DNA from: Wenzhouxiangella marina
Lineage (GTDB): Bacteria; Pseudomonadota; Gammaproteobacteria; Xanthomonadales; Wenzhouxiangellaceae
DNA: 64,000 nt
Direction: 5' to 3'
Assembly: GCF_001187785.1 (NCBI RefSeq)
Contig: NZ_CP012154.1
Location: 1,048,501 to 1,112,500 of the forward strand
The translations under genes were made by a program, and so were the position numbers. How positions within the stretch are numbered: position 1 is the stretch's first letter; the number at the start of each line of letters is the position of its first letter. The notes beneath the pieces were generated by a model. It did no database searches. It was not told where the DNA came from and saw only the letters and a program-made list of their open reading frames with translations. Of the stretch, positions 8,267-17,463 are shown one piece after another.

Positions 8267-9589
8267 TCAGGGGTCGGATTTGACGATCGAGAAATGGTCG
8301 CCGATCGAGCCGTCGATCCGGAGGTAGCGGCCGGTGAGTTCCAGCCCGTCGATGTCGAGGATCACGGCGCCGCCGGTCGCTTCGGAATGGGCCATCATCG
8401 GGTGATCCAGGGGCCCCGTCTGGGGCAGGGCAGACATGCCGGCGACCAGGTAGACGGTCCCACAGGACTCATCGCAGCGTCGGGGACGTCGGTAGGGATT
8501 GTCGACCGAACCATTCCCGTCGCCCATCAGGAACGAGTCATCGAAACGGTCGGCTGTGGTGTGGAAGCCTCCCACCATCCGGCTCCGCTCGTAGCCATGG
8601 CTGTGCCCGGCGATGATCAGGTCGACGCCGTGCTGCTCCAGGATCGGCATCCAGCGATCGCGAATGTCCAGCTGGCGCCAGTCGCTGCCCGAGGCTTCGT
8701 CGGCGTCGTTGGAGCCGCGCGAAAACGGCGCCCGATGGACGATCACGATGATCCAGTCGGCCTCCGTACGCGCCAGATCCTGGCGCAGCCAGCGTCCCAT
8801 CGCTCCGTCCGGGTCGAGGCTGTGCTGCTCGCTGTCGAGCACGACGAAGTGCGCGTTGCCATGGTCGAAGGAATAGTAGAACTCGCTGCCGCTGGGCTCA
8901 CCGCCGGCCTCACCACGGGTGGGCAGGTCGAAGATGCGTTCATAGGCTGTTCGTCTGGCATCGTGATTGCCGTGCGCTGGCCACAGGGGAACGAACGGCA
9001 GCTGCTCGGCGTAGGTGGCGAAGAACCCGTCCCGGAAGTCCCGATCGCGGCCGGACGGGTAGGCGTTGTCGCCGCTGGTCAGGATCAGATCGGGAAGGGG
9101 CCGTCCTTCTTCGATCGGGTTGGATTCCATCCAGGCCAGGGACTGGTCCCTGACCGCATGGGCGACCGGGTTGTTGACGCCAGGATCGCCCAGCAGCCAG
9201 AGGCGGTGCGGACCGGGGTCGCCGGGTGCTGGGGATGTTCTGAAGCTCGCCAGTGGCTCCGAAGCGGCCGAGTCGCCGAGCCGGTACTGGTAGCGTGTGG
9301 CTGGCGCGAGACCGCTCAGGCGAACGCGGTGATCCGTGCCCATCGCGCCATCGCCCTCGGCTTGCCATTCGGAAGCGCCTTCCGGGCGGAAAAAAACGCG
9401 CTCGGCAGTCGGTTCCTCGCTTCGCCAGCGAACGGTGATCGCATCGGGCGCCGGCGATTGCAGGAAGGGTCCGATCGGGCCGGAAGGGCGGGCGTCGAGG
9501 CGCAGTTCCGTGAAGCGGTACAGCGCGACGGCGGCGATCAAGGTCAGCAGACCGATCAGGACGAGCTTTCCGAAGCGAACGGCATTCAA
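8267..9589 (-). CDS. Membrane-anchored metallophosphoesterase, purple acid phosphatase-like
   Basis: A 440-residue protein with an N-terminal membrane segment (residues 8-26), a fibronectin-III-like domain (about 40-125) and a calcineurin-like phosphoesterase domain. All metal-binding motifs are visible in order: LLGDPG, SGDNAY, GNHD, VHRAPF and AGHSHGYER. That order plus the N-terminal Fn3-like domain matches purple acid phosphatases, so the likely role is hydrolysis of phosphate mono- or diesters outside the cytoplasm. The start is TTG; AAGGGG lies about 10 nt upstream and no in-frame ATG is near. It is transcribed divergently from the aldehyde dehydrogenase. Confidence 0.88.
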   Translation of the reverse strand: MNAVRFGKLVLIGLLTLIAAVALYRFTELRLDARPSGPIGPFLQSPAPDAITVRWRSEEPTAERVFFRPEGASEWQAEGDGAMGTDHRVRLSGLAPATRYQYRLGDSAASEPLASFRTSPAPGDPGPHRLWLLGDPGVNNPVAHAVRDQSLAWMESNPIEEGRPLPDLILTSGDNAYPSGRDRDFRDGFFATYAEQLPFVPLWPAHGNHDARRTAYERIFDLPTRGEAGGEPSGSEFYYSFDHGNAHFVVLDSEQHSLDPDGAMGRWLRQDLARTEADWIIVIVHRAPFSRGSNDADEASGSDWRQLDIRDRWMPILEQHGVDLIIAGHSHGYERSRMVGGFHTTADRFDDSFLMGDGNGSVDNPYRRPRRCDESCGTVYLVAGMSALPQTGPLDHPMMAHSEATGGAVILDIDGLELTGRYLRIDGSIGDHFSIVKSDP

Positions 9590-9620
9590 TTGAACTGACC
9601 CCTTGTGATCAGATAGTGAC

Positions 9621-9632
9621 CGTCAAATGACG
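9621..9632. promoter_or_regulatory. Short palindrome between divergent genes
   Basis: CGTCA-AA-TGACG is a perfect 5+5 inverted repeat in the 145-bp space between the divergent phosphoesterase and aldehyde dehydrogenase genes. It could be an operator half-site pair, but its length makes chance occurrence possible. Confidence 0.25.
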
Positions 9633-9734
9633 CTCATTCTAGTCGCCTTGCTCCACCAACAGATGGTGCGCCGATACATTCGCTTCAATGCCCTTCTGCT
9701 ACGCTCGACGTCGAATTCGAAACGGACAGAACTG

Positions 9735-11162
9735 ATGTCGATCCCAAGTTACCCCTACTATCTGGCCAATCGAGCCGTTCATGCCAACACGGATCTGGCG
9801 GTCGAGGACAAGCACTCGGGTGAGGTGGCCTATCGAGTCGCCAAGGCGGATGCGGACGCCCTTGAGCAGGCGATCGCCGCCGCCGAGCGCGCTGCCGCGC
9901 CGATGGCGGCTCTGCCCAGCCATAAGCGCCGCGATGTGCTGCTGCACTGCGTCGAGCGCTTCAAGGCGCGGCGCGACGAGCTGGCGGAGGTGCTGGTGGT
10001 CGAAGGCGGCAAGGTCATCAAGGATGCCAGAGGCGAAGTCCAGCGCCTGATCGAGACCTTCCAGATCGCCGCCGAGGAGTCGACGCGCGTCGGCGGCGAG
10101 GTGCTGCCGATGGACATCGCCGAGCGTACCGAGCGCTGGATGGGCATGACGAAGAAAGTGCCGATCGGGCCCGTGTCCCTGATCACGCCGTTCAATTTCC
10201 CCTACAACCTGGTCGCGCACAAGGTGGCACCGGCGATCGCCGCCGGCTGCCCCTTCGTGCTCAAGCCGGCGGACAAGACGCCGGTCGGCGCCCTGCTGAT
10301 CGGGGAGATCCTCGCCGAGTGCGATCTGCCCGAAGGCGCCTTTTCCATTTTGCCCCTGGACGTCGAAGACGCCGCGCCCCTGACCGAGGACGAGCGCCTG
10401 AAGCTGCTGAGCTTCACGGGCTCGGACAAGGTCGGCTGGATGCTGAAGTCGAAGGCCGGCAAGAAACCGGTGGTGATGGAATTGGGTGGCAATGCCGCCT
10501 GTCTGGTCGATGCGGACGCGGACCTCGACGATGCGGTTGATCGCCTCGTCTTCGGCGCCTTCTACCAGTCCGGACAGAGCTGCATTTCCGTCCAGCGCGT
10601 GCAGGTGCACGAGTCGATCTACGATGAACTCAAGGCCCGACTGGTCGAGAAGGTGACGGCGCTGAAGGGCGGCGATCCGCGTGATCCGGAGACCTTCATC
10701 GGCCCGCTGATCACCGAACAGGACGCCGAGCGGGTGATGGACTGGATCCGGGAAGCCACCGATCAGGGCGCGGAGTTGCTCGTGGGTGGCGAGCGCCAGG
10801 GCCGCATCGTGACGCCGGCGGTGCTGGAGAAGGTCGGCCGCGAGTGCAAGCTCTACAACCAGGAAGTCTTCGGTCCGGTCATGGTGCTGGAGCCGTTCAG
10901 CGACTTCGACGCCGCCCTGGAGACGATCAACGATTCACGCTACGGCCTGCAGGCGGGCCTGTTCGTGCGCGACATCGGCAAGATCCGCAAGGCCTGGGAT
11001 CGCCTGGACGTGGGCGGCGTGATCATCAACGACGTGCCGAGCTTCCGCGTGGATCACATGCCCTACGGCGGCGTGAAGGACTCGGGGCTCGGTCGTGAGG
11101 GCATCAAGTACGCCATCGAAGACATGACCGAGATTCGGCTCCTGGCCATTCGAGGCATCTAG
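9735..11162 (+). CDS. Aldehyde dehydrogenase family (GapN/ALDH-like) NAD(P)+-dependent
   Basis: A 475-residue cytoplasmic dehydrogenase of the ALDH superfamily, converting an aldehyde to an acid or acyl derivative with NAD(P)+. Catalytic residues are present: the Asn of TPFNFPYN, Glu249 in VMELGGN and the nucleophile Cys283 in QSGQSCISVQR, plus the cofactor loop FTGSDKVG and the late NQEVFGPV segment. The order and spacing resemble the GapN, lactaldehyde and phosphonoacetaldehyde dehydrogenase branch; the substrate cannot be read from sequence. I chose the ATG at 9735 (MSIPSYPYYL), since the upstream in-frame extension is basic and unlike the family. A repeat-rich spacer follows the gene. Confidence 0.88.
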   Translation: MSIPSYPYYLANRAVHANTDLAVEDKHSGEVAYRVAKADADALEQAIAAAERAAAPMAALPSHKRRDVLLHCVERFKARRDELAEVLVVEGGKVIKDARGEVQRLIETFQIAAEESTRVGGEVLPMDIAERTERWMGMTKKVPIGPVSLITPFNFPYNLVAHKVAPAIAAGCPFVLKPADKTPVGALLIGEILAECDLPEGAFSILPLDVEDAAPLTEDERLKLLSFTGSDKVGWMLKSKAGKKPVVMELGGNAACLVDADADLDDAVDRLVFGAFYQSGQSCISVQRVQVHESIYDELKARLVEKVTALKGGDPRDPETFIGPLITEQDAERVMDWIREATDQGAELLVGGERQGRIVTPAVLEKVGRECKLYNQEVFGPVMVLEPFSDFDAALETINDSRYGLQAGLFVRDIGKIRKAWDRLDVGGVIINDVPSFRVDHMPYGGVKDSGLGREGIKYAIEDMTEIRLLAIRGI

Positions 11163-11228
11163 AGCAGAACCTTTAAATCGCAAAGTAGCAAAGCGTAGAA
11201 CCTTTAAATCGCTAAGCAGCGAAGATGG

Positions 11229-11337
11229 AAGAGCAAGACCTTTGAATCACGCTCGGGCGTTTTCCGTCCATCAGCTTCTTGCCTGCGGCAAACCGCTGAA
11301 GGACTCCAAACTGAGCTAAGCAGCGAAGCAGCAAAGA
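11229..11337 (+). repeat. 109-bp direct repeat, copy 1
   Basis: Begins AAGAGCAAGACCTTTGAATC and is identical by eye to 11407-11515, 178 bp downstream. It ends in AGCAGCGAAGCAGCAAAGA, whose inverse occurs at 11617-11634. Confidence 0.85.
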
Positions 11338-11374
11338 AGGCAACAAGAAGACCAGAAAAATCACAAAGCCTGAA

Positions 11375-11584
11375 CGCGAAGACGCAAAGACGCCAAGGGA
11401 AAGATCAAGAGCAAGACCTTTGAATCACGCTCGGGCGTTTTCCGTCCATCAGCTTCTTGCCTGCGGCAAACCGCTGAAGGACTCCAAACTGAGCTAAGCA
11501 GCGAAGCAGCAAAGAGGGAAAAATTTCTTTGAAACAGAGGGTTGAATCTACTCTGCTTTTCCTTCGCGTCTTTGCGTCTTCGCG
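11375..11584. repeat. Inverted repeat of the CGAAGACGCAAAGACGC type
   Basis: Arms at 11375-11393 (CGCGAAGACGCAAAGACGC) and 11566-11584 (its exact reverse complement), 19 of 19 bases. A second inverted pair, AGCAGCGAAGCAGCAAAG at 11319-11336 (repeated in copy 2) against 11617-11634, surrounds it. Similar sequences are common in intergenic regions of environmental bacteria. Confidence 0.8.
11407..11515 (+). repeat. 109-bp direct repeat, copy 2
   Basis: Second copy of the unit at 11229-11337. The 69 bp between copies hold CGCGAAGACGCAAAGACGC (11375-11393). Confidence 0.85.
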
Positions 11585-11699
11585 ACTTAAGGATTCTGCT
11601 TTTGTCTTTTGATTTTCTTTGCTGCTTCGCTGCTTTGCGTTTTAAGGATTTTTCTCTTCTCGTGCTTTTCTTCGTGTTGAGGCAATACTTCTGGTTGCA

Positions 11700-13172
11700 T
11701 TAGTAAGTGTTGAGGCCGAAGACCCAGACCATGAGGGTGTAGGCGGCGCCGACGATCAGGACGACGAACAGGGCGTTCAGCCACAGGCCGGCGCGGGCCA
11801 TGGTGGGCACGTCGAGGTGGCCGGAGCCGTAGACGATGGCGTTGGGCGGGGTGGCGACGGGCAGCATGAAGGCGCAGGAGGCCGCGAGAGCGGCCGGGAT
11901 CGCGAACAGCATCGGGTCCGCGCCCAGGCCGATCGCGGCCGCACCCAGGACCGGCAGAAAGGCGGCCGCCGTGGCGGTGTTGCTGGAAATTTCGGTCAGC
12001 AGCAGGATGACGGTCACGCTCAGGGCCAGCAGCAGCACCGTTGGCCAGCTCTCGAAGGCCAGGACGGCGCGGCCGATGGCCTCGTCCAGGCCGCTCGAGC
12101 CGATTGCGCTGGCCAGGCTGAGGCCACCCCCGAACAGCAGCAGGATGCCCCAGGGCAGATCGCGGAGTTCCGGCCAGGTCAGCAGGGCGCGGCCCTTGCC
12201 GGGCGCCGGGATCACGAACAGGGCGGTGGCGGCGGCGACGGCGATGCCGGCGTCACTCAGGCCGGGGAGCCAGTCCGACAGCCAGGGGCGCGTGATCCAG
12301 AGCGCGGCCGTCAGCATGAACACCAGTGCGATCCGCTTCTCTTCCGGGCTGACCGGGCCGAGGGCGCGTTGCTCCCGGTCGATCAGGGCCTGGCCGCCGG
12401 GCAGCTCGTGCGGATCGACCGGATAGACCCAGCGGGTCAGGATCAGATAGGCCAGGGGCAGGCCGATCATCACCAGGGGCAGGCCCAGCAGCATCCACTG
12501 GCCGAAGCCGATCTGGATGCCATGGGTTTCGAGCAGGTAGGCGGCCAGCAGGGCATTCGGCGGCGTGCCGATCAGGGTGCCGAGGCCGCCGATATTGCAG
12601 CCGTAGGCGATGCCGAGGAGCAGGGCGATGGTGAAATTGCGTTGCGTCTCCGTGTATTCGGAGGTGTCGGGCCCCGTCAACGAGATCAGGGACAGGCCGA
12701 TCGGCAGCATCATCAGCGCCGTGGCCGTATTGCTGACCCATAGGCTGAGAAACGCCGAGGCGACCATGAAGCCCAGAATGATGCCTCGGGGGTGGGTGCC
12801 GACCCGGTCGATGATCCCCAGAGCGATGCGCTTGTGCAGGGACCAGCGCTGCATGCCCAGGGCAATCACGAAACCGCCCATGAACAGGAAGATCAGCGGG
12901 TTGGCGTAGGGCGCGGCGGTGTCCCGAATGCCCGAGACACCGGTGAGCGGAAACACGACCAGAGGCAGCAGGGCGGTGGCGGGGACCGGCACGGCCTCCG
13001 AGATCCACCAGGTCGCCATCCAGAGACCGAGGGCAGCGACCTGCCAGGCCGCCGGTTCCAGTCCCGCTGGCGCGGGCAGCCACTGCATCAGAATGAACAG
13101 GGCCGGTCCCAGCCAGAGGCCGATGCGCTGACGGCGGGAAGGGGTGGTTTTGTCTTGCGGGCAATCGTTCAT
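11700..13172 (-). CDS. SLC13/DASS family anion (dicarboxylate/citrate-type) transporter
   Basis: A 490-residue inner-membrane transporter with about 11-12 hydrophobic segments. The two signature loops of the divalent anion:Na+ symporter family are clear: SNTATALMMLP in the first half and SSNTATAAAFLPV in the second, each an SNT motif that binds sodium and substrate in VcINDY-like proteins. A WWISEAVPVPATALLPLV segment near residue 55-72 is also typical. Likely substrates are C4-dicarboxylates, citrate or sulfate; sequence alone does not decide. It converges on the aldehyde dehydrogenase across the repeat spacer and is divergent from clpB. Confidence 0.88.
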   Translation of the reverse strand: MNDCPQDKTTPSRRQRIGLWLGPALFILMQWLPAPAGLEPAAWQVAALGLWMATWWISEAVPVPATALLPLVVFPLTGVSGIRDTAAPYANPLIFLFMGGFVIALGMQRWSLHKRIALGIIDRVGTHPRGIILGFMVASAFLSLWVSNTATALMMLPIGLSLISLTGPDTSEYTETQRNFTIALLLGIAYGCNIGGLGTLIGTPPNALLAAYLLETHGIQIGFGQWMLLGLPLVMIGLPLAYLILTRWVYPVDPHELPGGQALIDREQRALGPVSPEEKRIALVFMLTAALWITRPWLSDWLPGLSDAGIAVAAATALFVIPAPGKGRALLTWPELRDLPWGILLLFGGGLSLASAIGSSGLDEAIGRAVLAFESWPTVLLLALSVTVILLLTEISSNTATAAAFLPVLGAAAIGLGADPMLFAIPAALAASCAFMLPVATPPNAIVYGSGHLDVPTMARAGLWLNALFVVLIVGAAYTLMVWVFGLNTY

Positions 13173-13197
13173 GGCCGAGGATTATTGCAGCTTCCGG

Positions 13198-13226
13198 CTT
13201 GATTCCCAAAGTCGCCAACCCCACCC
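13198..13226 (+). promoter_or_regulatory. Candidate sigma-32 (heat-shock) promoter of clpB
   Basis: CTTGATT (13198-13204) and CCCCACC (13219-13225) are separated by 14 nt, close to the sigma-32 consensus CTTGAA-N11-16-CCCCAT. It lies about 40 nt upstream of the clpB start, where a heat-shock promoter would be expected. Assigned by pattern only. Confidence 0.55.
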
Positions 13227-13265
13227 TGTGGATAAGTTGGATATCGATTGGGGAGTCAACCCGTT

Positions 13266-15839
13266 ATGCGAATGGACAAACTGACCGCACGGTTTCAGCA
13301 GGCCTTGGCCGAGGCCCAGAGCCTGGCCGTGGGCATGGATCACGCGATGCTCGAGCCGGAGCACGTCATGGTGGCGCTCCTCGACCAGGAGGGCGGTGGA
13401 ATCCGCGGCCTACTGACCCGTTCGGGTGCCCAGGTCAATGCCCTGCGCTCGGCGCTGGGTGAAAAGCTCGACAGCCTGCCGAAGGTCTCCGGTCAGGCCG
13501 GTCAGATCAATCTGTCGAACGACACGGGACGGGTGCTCAACCTGACCGACAAGATCGCGCAGCAGCGCGGTGATGCCTACATCGCCTCCGAGCTGTTCGT
13601 GCTCGCGGCACTGGACGCCAAGGTCAATCTCAGTCAGCTCCTGCATCAGGCCGGCGTGACGAAGAAGGCCGTCGAAGACGCCATCGAAGCCCTGCGCGGC
13701 GGCGAAACGGTCGACGACCCCAACGCCGAAGACAGCCGCGAGGCGCTGAAGAAGTACACCATCGATCTGACCGAGCGGGCCGAACAGTCGCGCCTCGATC
13801 CGGTCATCGGTCGCGACGAGGAGATCCGCCGCTGCATCCAGGTGTTGCAGCGTCGCACCAAGAACAACCCGGTGCTGATCGGCGAGCCGGGCGTCGGCAA
13901 GACCGCCATCGTCGAGGGTCTGGCCCAGCGCATCGTCAACGGCGAGGTGCCCGAGGGACTGCGGAACAAGCGCGTGCTGAGCCTGGATCTCGGTGCCCTG
14001 ATCGCCGGGGCGAAGTTCCGCGGCGAATTCGAAGAGCGGCTCAAGGCGGTGCTGAACGATCTGAAGAAGCAGGAAGGCCAGATCATCCTGTTCATCGACG
14101 AGATCCACACGATGGTCGGCGCCGGCAAGGCGGAAGGCTCGATGGATGCGGGCAACATGCTCAAACCCGCCCTGGCGCGCGGTGAGTTGCATTGCGTCGG
14201 CGCCACCACCCTGAACGAGTACCGCGAGAACATCGAGAAGGACGCGGCCCTCGAACGCCGCTTCCAGAAGGTGTTGGTCGGCGAGCCCTCCGTCGAAGAC
14301 ACGATCGCGATCCTGCGTGGACTGCAGGAGCGCTACGAAGTCCACCACGGCGTCGACATCACCGATCCGGCGCTGGTGGCCGCCGCCACCCTGTCGAACC
14401 GCTACATCACCGATCGCAACCTGCCCGACAAGGCGATCGATCTGATGGACGAAGCGGCCAGCCGCATCCGCATGGAGATTGACTCCAAGCCCGAGGCCAT
14501 GGATCGCCTCGAGCGCCGCCTGATCCAGCTGAAGATCCAGCGCGAGGCGCTCAACAAGGAAAAGGACGAGGCCTCGAAGAAGCGCCTGGCCGACCTGGAA
14601 GGCGAGATCGACGAACTCGAGCGCGAGTACGCGGACCTGGAGGAAGTCTGGAAGACCGAAAAGGCCTCGGTGCAGGACGCGACGCACATCAAGGAAGAGC
14701 TCGAACGGGCTCGCGCCGAGCTCGAGAACGCTCGCCGTGCCCAGGACCTCTCGCGCATGGCCGAGATCCAGCACGGGCGCATCCCGGAACTCGAGAAGCA
14801 GCTCGCCGAGGCCGAATCGGCCGAACGCACCGATCACTTCCAGCTGCTGCGCAACAAGGTCACCGAGGAAGAGATCGCCGAGGTGGTCAGCCGCTGGACC
14901 GGCATTCCCGTCTCGAAGATGCTCGAAGGCGAGCGCGACAAGCTGCTGCGCATGGAAGAGGCCCTGCATGATCGGGTGATCGGTCAGGACGAGGCGGTCA
15001 AGGCCGTGTCGGACGCGATTCGCCGTTCGCGTGCAGGCCTGGCCGATCCCAACCGGCCGAACGGGTCCTTCCTGTTCCTCGGCCCTACGGGCGTCGGCAA
15101 GACCGAGCTGTGCAAGTCCCTGGCCAGCTTCCTGTTCGATACGGAAGACGCGATGATCCGCATCGACATGTCGGAATTCATGGAAAAGCACGCCGTGTCC
15201 CGCTTGATCGGCGCCCCGCCTGGGTACGTTGGCTATGAAGAAGGCGGCTACCTGACCGAGGCGGTTCGCCGTCGGCCCTACTCGGTGATCCTCCTCGACG
15301 AGGTCGAGAAGGCGCACCCGGAAGTCTTCAATATCCTGCTGCAGGTGCTCGACGACGGTCGCCTGACCGATGGGCACGGTCGCACGGTCGATTTCCGCAA
15401 CACGGTGATCGTCATGACCTCGAACCTGGGCTCGGACCGCATCCAGTCCATGCAGGGTGCCGATTACGAGGCGATGAAGTCCGCGGTGATGGAGGTCGTC
15501 GGCCAGCACTTCCGGCCCGAATTCATCAACCGGGTCGACGAGATCGTGGTCTTCCACCCCCTCGACCAGGCCCAGATCCGTCAGATCGCCGCGATCCAGA
15601 TCCAGTACCTGGAAAAGCGACTGGCCGACCGCGACATCGGCTTCGAGATTTCCGATGCCGCCCTCGACCTGCTCGGCGAAGCCGGCTTCGACCCGGTCTA
15701 CGGGGCAAGGCCGCTGAAGCGCGCCATCCAGCACCGACTCGAGAATCCCCTGGCGCAGAAGATCCTTGCTGGGGACTACGGTCCCGGTGACTCGATCCGG
15801 ATCGATGCAGCTGACGGCGAGCTGATCTTCGGCAATTGA
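13266..15839 (+). CDS. clpB: ATP-dependent disaggregase ClpB
   Basis: Hexameric AAA+ chaperone that, with DnaK/DnaJ/GrpE, threads and resolubilises aggregated proteins in the cytoplasm. It has an N-terminal double-repeat domain (1-145), AAA-1 with Walker A GEPGVGKT (206-213), a coiled-coil M domain (about 410-525, Glu/Lys/Arg rich) and AAA-2 with Walker A GPTGVGKT (606-613), followed by the D2 C-terminus. There is no ClpA-type IGF/L loop for ClpP, so it is a disaggregase. I chose ATG 13266 ([11 protein letters not shown]) because it aligns with E. coli MRLDRL and gives 857 residues, the same length; a TTG at 13248 would add six. A sigma-32-like promoter lies just upstream. Confidence 0.97.
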   Translation: MRMDKLTARFQQALAEAQSLAVGMDHAMLEPEHVMVALLDQEGGGIRGLLTRSGAQVNALRSALGEKLDSLPKVSGQAGQINLSNDTGRVLNLTDKIAQQRGDAYIASELFVLAALDAKVNLSQLLHQAGVTKKAVEDAIEALRGGETVDDPNAEDSREALKKYTIDLTERAEQSRLDPVIGRDEEIRRCIQVLQRRTKNNPVLIGEPGVGKTAIVEGLAQRIVNGEVPEGLRNKRVLSLDLGALIAGAKFRGEFEERLKAVLNDLKKQEGQIILFIDEIHTMVGAGKAEGSMDAGNMLKPALARGELHCVGATTLNEYRENIEKDAALERRFQKVLVGEPSVEDTIAILRGLQERYEVHHGVDITDPALVAAATLSNRYITDRNLPDKAIDLMDEAASRIRMEIDSKPEAMDRLERRLIQLKIQREALNKEKDEASKKRLADLEGEIDELEREYADLEEVWKTEKASVQDATHIKEELERARAELENARRAQDLSRMAEIQHGRIPELEKQLAEAESAERTDHFQLLRNKVTEEEIAEVVSRWTGIPVSKMLEGERDKLLRMEEALHDRVIGQDEAVKAVSDAIRRSRAGLADPNRPNGSFLFLGPTGVGKTELCKSLASFLFDTEDAMIRIDMSEFMEKHAVSRLIGAPPGYVGYEEGGYLTEAVRRRPYSVILLDEVEKAHPEVFNILLQVLDDGRLTDGHGRTVDFRNTVIVMTSNLGSDRIQSMQGADYEAMKSAVMEVVGQHFRPEFINRVDEIVVFHPLDQAQIRQIAAIQIQYLEKRLADRDIGFEISDAALDLLGEAGFDPVYGARPLKRAIQHRLENPLAQKILAGDYGPGDSIRIDAADGELIFGN

Positions 15840-15846
15840 AGCAGGA

Positions 15847-15863
15847 GGGCGGCGATGCCGCCC
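15847..15863 (+). terminator. GC hairpin after clpB
   Basis: GGGCGGC-GAT-GCCGCCC forms a perfect 7-bp stem eight bases after the clpB stop. No T-run follows, so it is only a possible terminator or mRNA-stabilising hairpin. Confidence 0.35.
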
Positions 15864-15925
15864 GCCCCGCCCCGATAGCGAAAGGACAAGGTGACGCACT
15901 CGGACGCGGGTGCTAGCATCGCCGG

Positions 15926-16528
15926 ATGGTCGGCTTTCTGCGCAAACACCTGTTCATCGTTCTCGGGGTCGCCCTGCCGCTGCTGCTGATCCTGTTCGTC
16001 TTCGTCGCACAGCAGGCCGCGCGCTGGGGCGTGCCGGCGCCGATCACGCCCGTGCTCTACCTCACCGACCCTCACTACAGCGGCAGCCAGTTCGTCCGCT
16101 GGACGGTTCGAGAGCAGCACCTCAAGCTGAGCGTCGTCGTGCCCGAGAATGCCTACCTGCCGCCGGCAGCCGTCGATCGCCCGGTCCGACTGGCCCTGTT
16201 CGATCCGCGCACCGACACGCTGGAAACCATCGAAGTGACCTTGCCCGAACCCTTGAAACCGGGGCTGCGGGCCGACCTGGCGCTGCCTCCGAGGCTTCAG
16301 GCCATTCGCCTGAGTGACGCGGCCGAGTCCCCCGACGGCTATCGATTCGAACAACGTTCGCGCCGTTCCGGTGGTCTGGTGGGGGCACTGTTCGGCCTGG
16401 GCGGGCGCCGCGCCGGGTATCAATTGGTTCGCGATGGGGTGGGGTACGAAGTACCGCCGGCCTCCGGTTACGTCTACCACAACAACGCCTTCATCGGCTG
16501 GGTGATCCATGACGAACAATCGAACTGA
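15926..16528 (+). CDS. Single-pass membrane-anchored protein of unknown function
   Basis: A 200-residue protein with one N-terminal hydrophobic helix (about 6-27), then an extracytoplasmic domain rich in beta-type and Pro/Arg/Leu residues, and a Gly/Arg-rich loop (about 147-160). It ends GYVYHNNAFIGWVIHDEQSN. I do not recognise the family. A TGCTAGCAT extended -10 (TAGCAT, 15914-15919) lies six bases before the ATG with no Shine-Dalgarno, so the mRNA may be leaderless. It overlaps the next membrane-protein gene by 20 nt, which suggests a two-gene unit. Confidence 0.7.
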   Translation: MVGFLRKHLFIVLGVALPLLLILFVFVAQQAARWGVPAPITPVLYLTDPHYSGSQFVRWTVREQHLKLSVVVPENAYLPPAAVDRPVRLALFDPRTDTLETIEVTLPEPLKPGLRADLALPPRLQAIRLSDAAESPDGYRFEQRSRRSGGLVGALFGLGGRRAGYQLVRDGVGYEVPPASGYVYHNNAFIGWVIHDEQSN

Positions 16529-17441
16529 GGCTCTTCGCCGGATCGCCGAGCTGGCCCGTGAGCATCAGCTCAGCCGCAAGGAAATCAACGAGGTGCTGCC
16601 GCTGGACACCAGCGCCGCCAGCTGGGTTCGGCCCCTGCTGGCAACCCTGGGCGGGCTGTTCGTGCTCGCGGGTCTGCTGGCCGGCCTGCACCTGATCTGG
16701 GACGATCTGATGCCCCTGGCCCGGGTCGTGATCGTGTTCGGGACCGGGCTCTGTGCGCTGGTCATGGCGGTGGCGGCCTGCATTCAGATACGCTTCGAGC
16801 GGGCGGCTGCGCCCTTGTTTCTGCTGGCGGGCATCTTTCAGACCTCGGGCCTGGTCGTGCTTTTCCAGGAGTACGAGACTGCCTTGCCGGACGAAGTCGT
16901 GGCCATGCTCATTTCGGGCGCCCTGATGATCCAGTTCGGAGCCCTGTTCGCCTGGCTCAAGCGCGTCGATCTGCTGTTTCTGACCCTCGTGTTCGGCTCG
17001 GGCCTGTACATGGCCACCTGTGCCCAGCTGGATTTCGACGGCGAGTGGATCGTGTTCACCCTGGGCCTGTTCGGCCTGCTGCTGAGCTGGGGCCTGGAGC
17101 GGACCGCCTGGCGCAATCTCTGCCCGCTGGCCTGGGTCGCCTATGCGCTGTGCTTCGGCGGCGGCCTGTTCGCCCTGGTCGAAAGCCACGCGGTGGTCGA
17201 CCTGCTGCTGATCGCCGCGGCGGCTGGATTGATCCAGATCAGCGTGGTCGTCGAGCGTCGCTCCCTGCTGGGCGTGTCCGTGCTGATGCTGCTGGTCTAC
17301 CTCGGCTACTACACGGGTGAGTACTTTGCCGACACCCTGGGTTGGCCGATCGCCCTGATCCTGTTCGGTGCTGCGCTGCTGGCCGCGTCGGGCTACGCGA
17401 TCAAGCTGGGGCAGCGGATGCGGAAATCCGGAGACCCATAG
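16509..17441 (+). CDS. Multi-pass membrane protein, DUF2157-like
   Basis: A 310-residue protein with a hydrophilic N-terminus (about 1-38, EALRRIAELAREHQLSRKEI) and then about nine transmembrane segments closely spaced to the end. The amphipathic N-terminal helix before a compact membrane domain resembles DUF2157-type proteins, but this is a weak match by eye. It overlaps the preceding membrane-anchored gene by 20 nt and so is likely cotranscribed; the pair may act together in the inner membrane. No catalytic motif is visible. Confidence 0.65.
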   Translation: MTNNRTEALRRIAELAREHQLSRKEINEVLPLDTSAASWVRPLLATLGGLFVLAGLLAGLHLIWDDLMPLARVVIVFGTGLCALVMAVAACIQIRFERAAAPLFLLAGIFQTSGLVVLFQEYETALPDEVVAMLISGALMIQFGALFAWLKRVDLLFLTLVFGSGLYMATCAQLDFDGEWIVFTLGLFGLLLSWGLERTAWRNLCPLAWVAYALCFGGGLFALVESHAVVDLLLIAAAAGLIQISVVVERRSLLGVSVLMLLVYLGYYTGEYFADTLGWPIALILFGAALLAASGYAIKLGQRMRKSGDP

Positions 17442-17463
17442 GCTTCTCGCATCGAGAAGATGA

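Larger units (their letters stand above)
11163..11699. repeat. Repeat-rich intergenic spacer between convergent genes
   Basis: No credible gene lies here. The spacer has lower G+C than its surroundings and is built from repeats: two copies of AGAACCTTTAAATCGC near 11166-11212, a 109-bp direct repeat, and inverted copies of GCGAAGACGCAAAGACGC-like and AGCAGCGAAGCAGCAAAG-like sequences. The second halves are on the opposite strand, so transcripts from either side could fold into long hairpins. It may act as a bidirectional terminator for the two genes that converge on it; that role is inference. Confidence 0.7.

Noticed and set aside
13410-15899. Long minus-strand frame opposite clpB
   Set aside because: Shadow of clpB; the low-complexity His/Asp/Leu-rich translation is typical of antisense frames.
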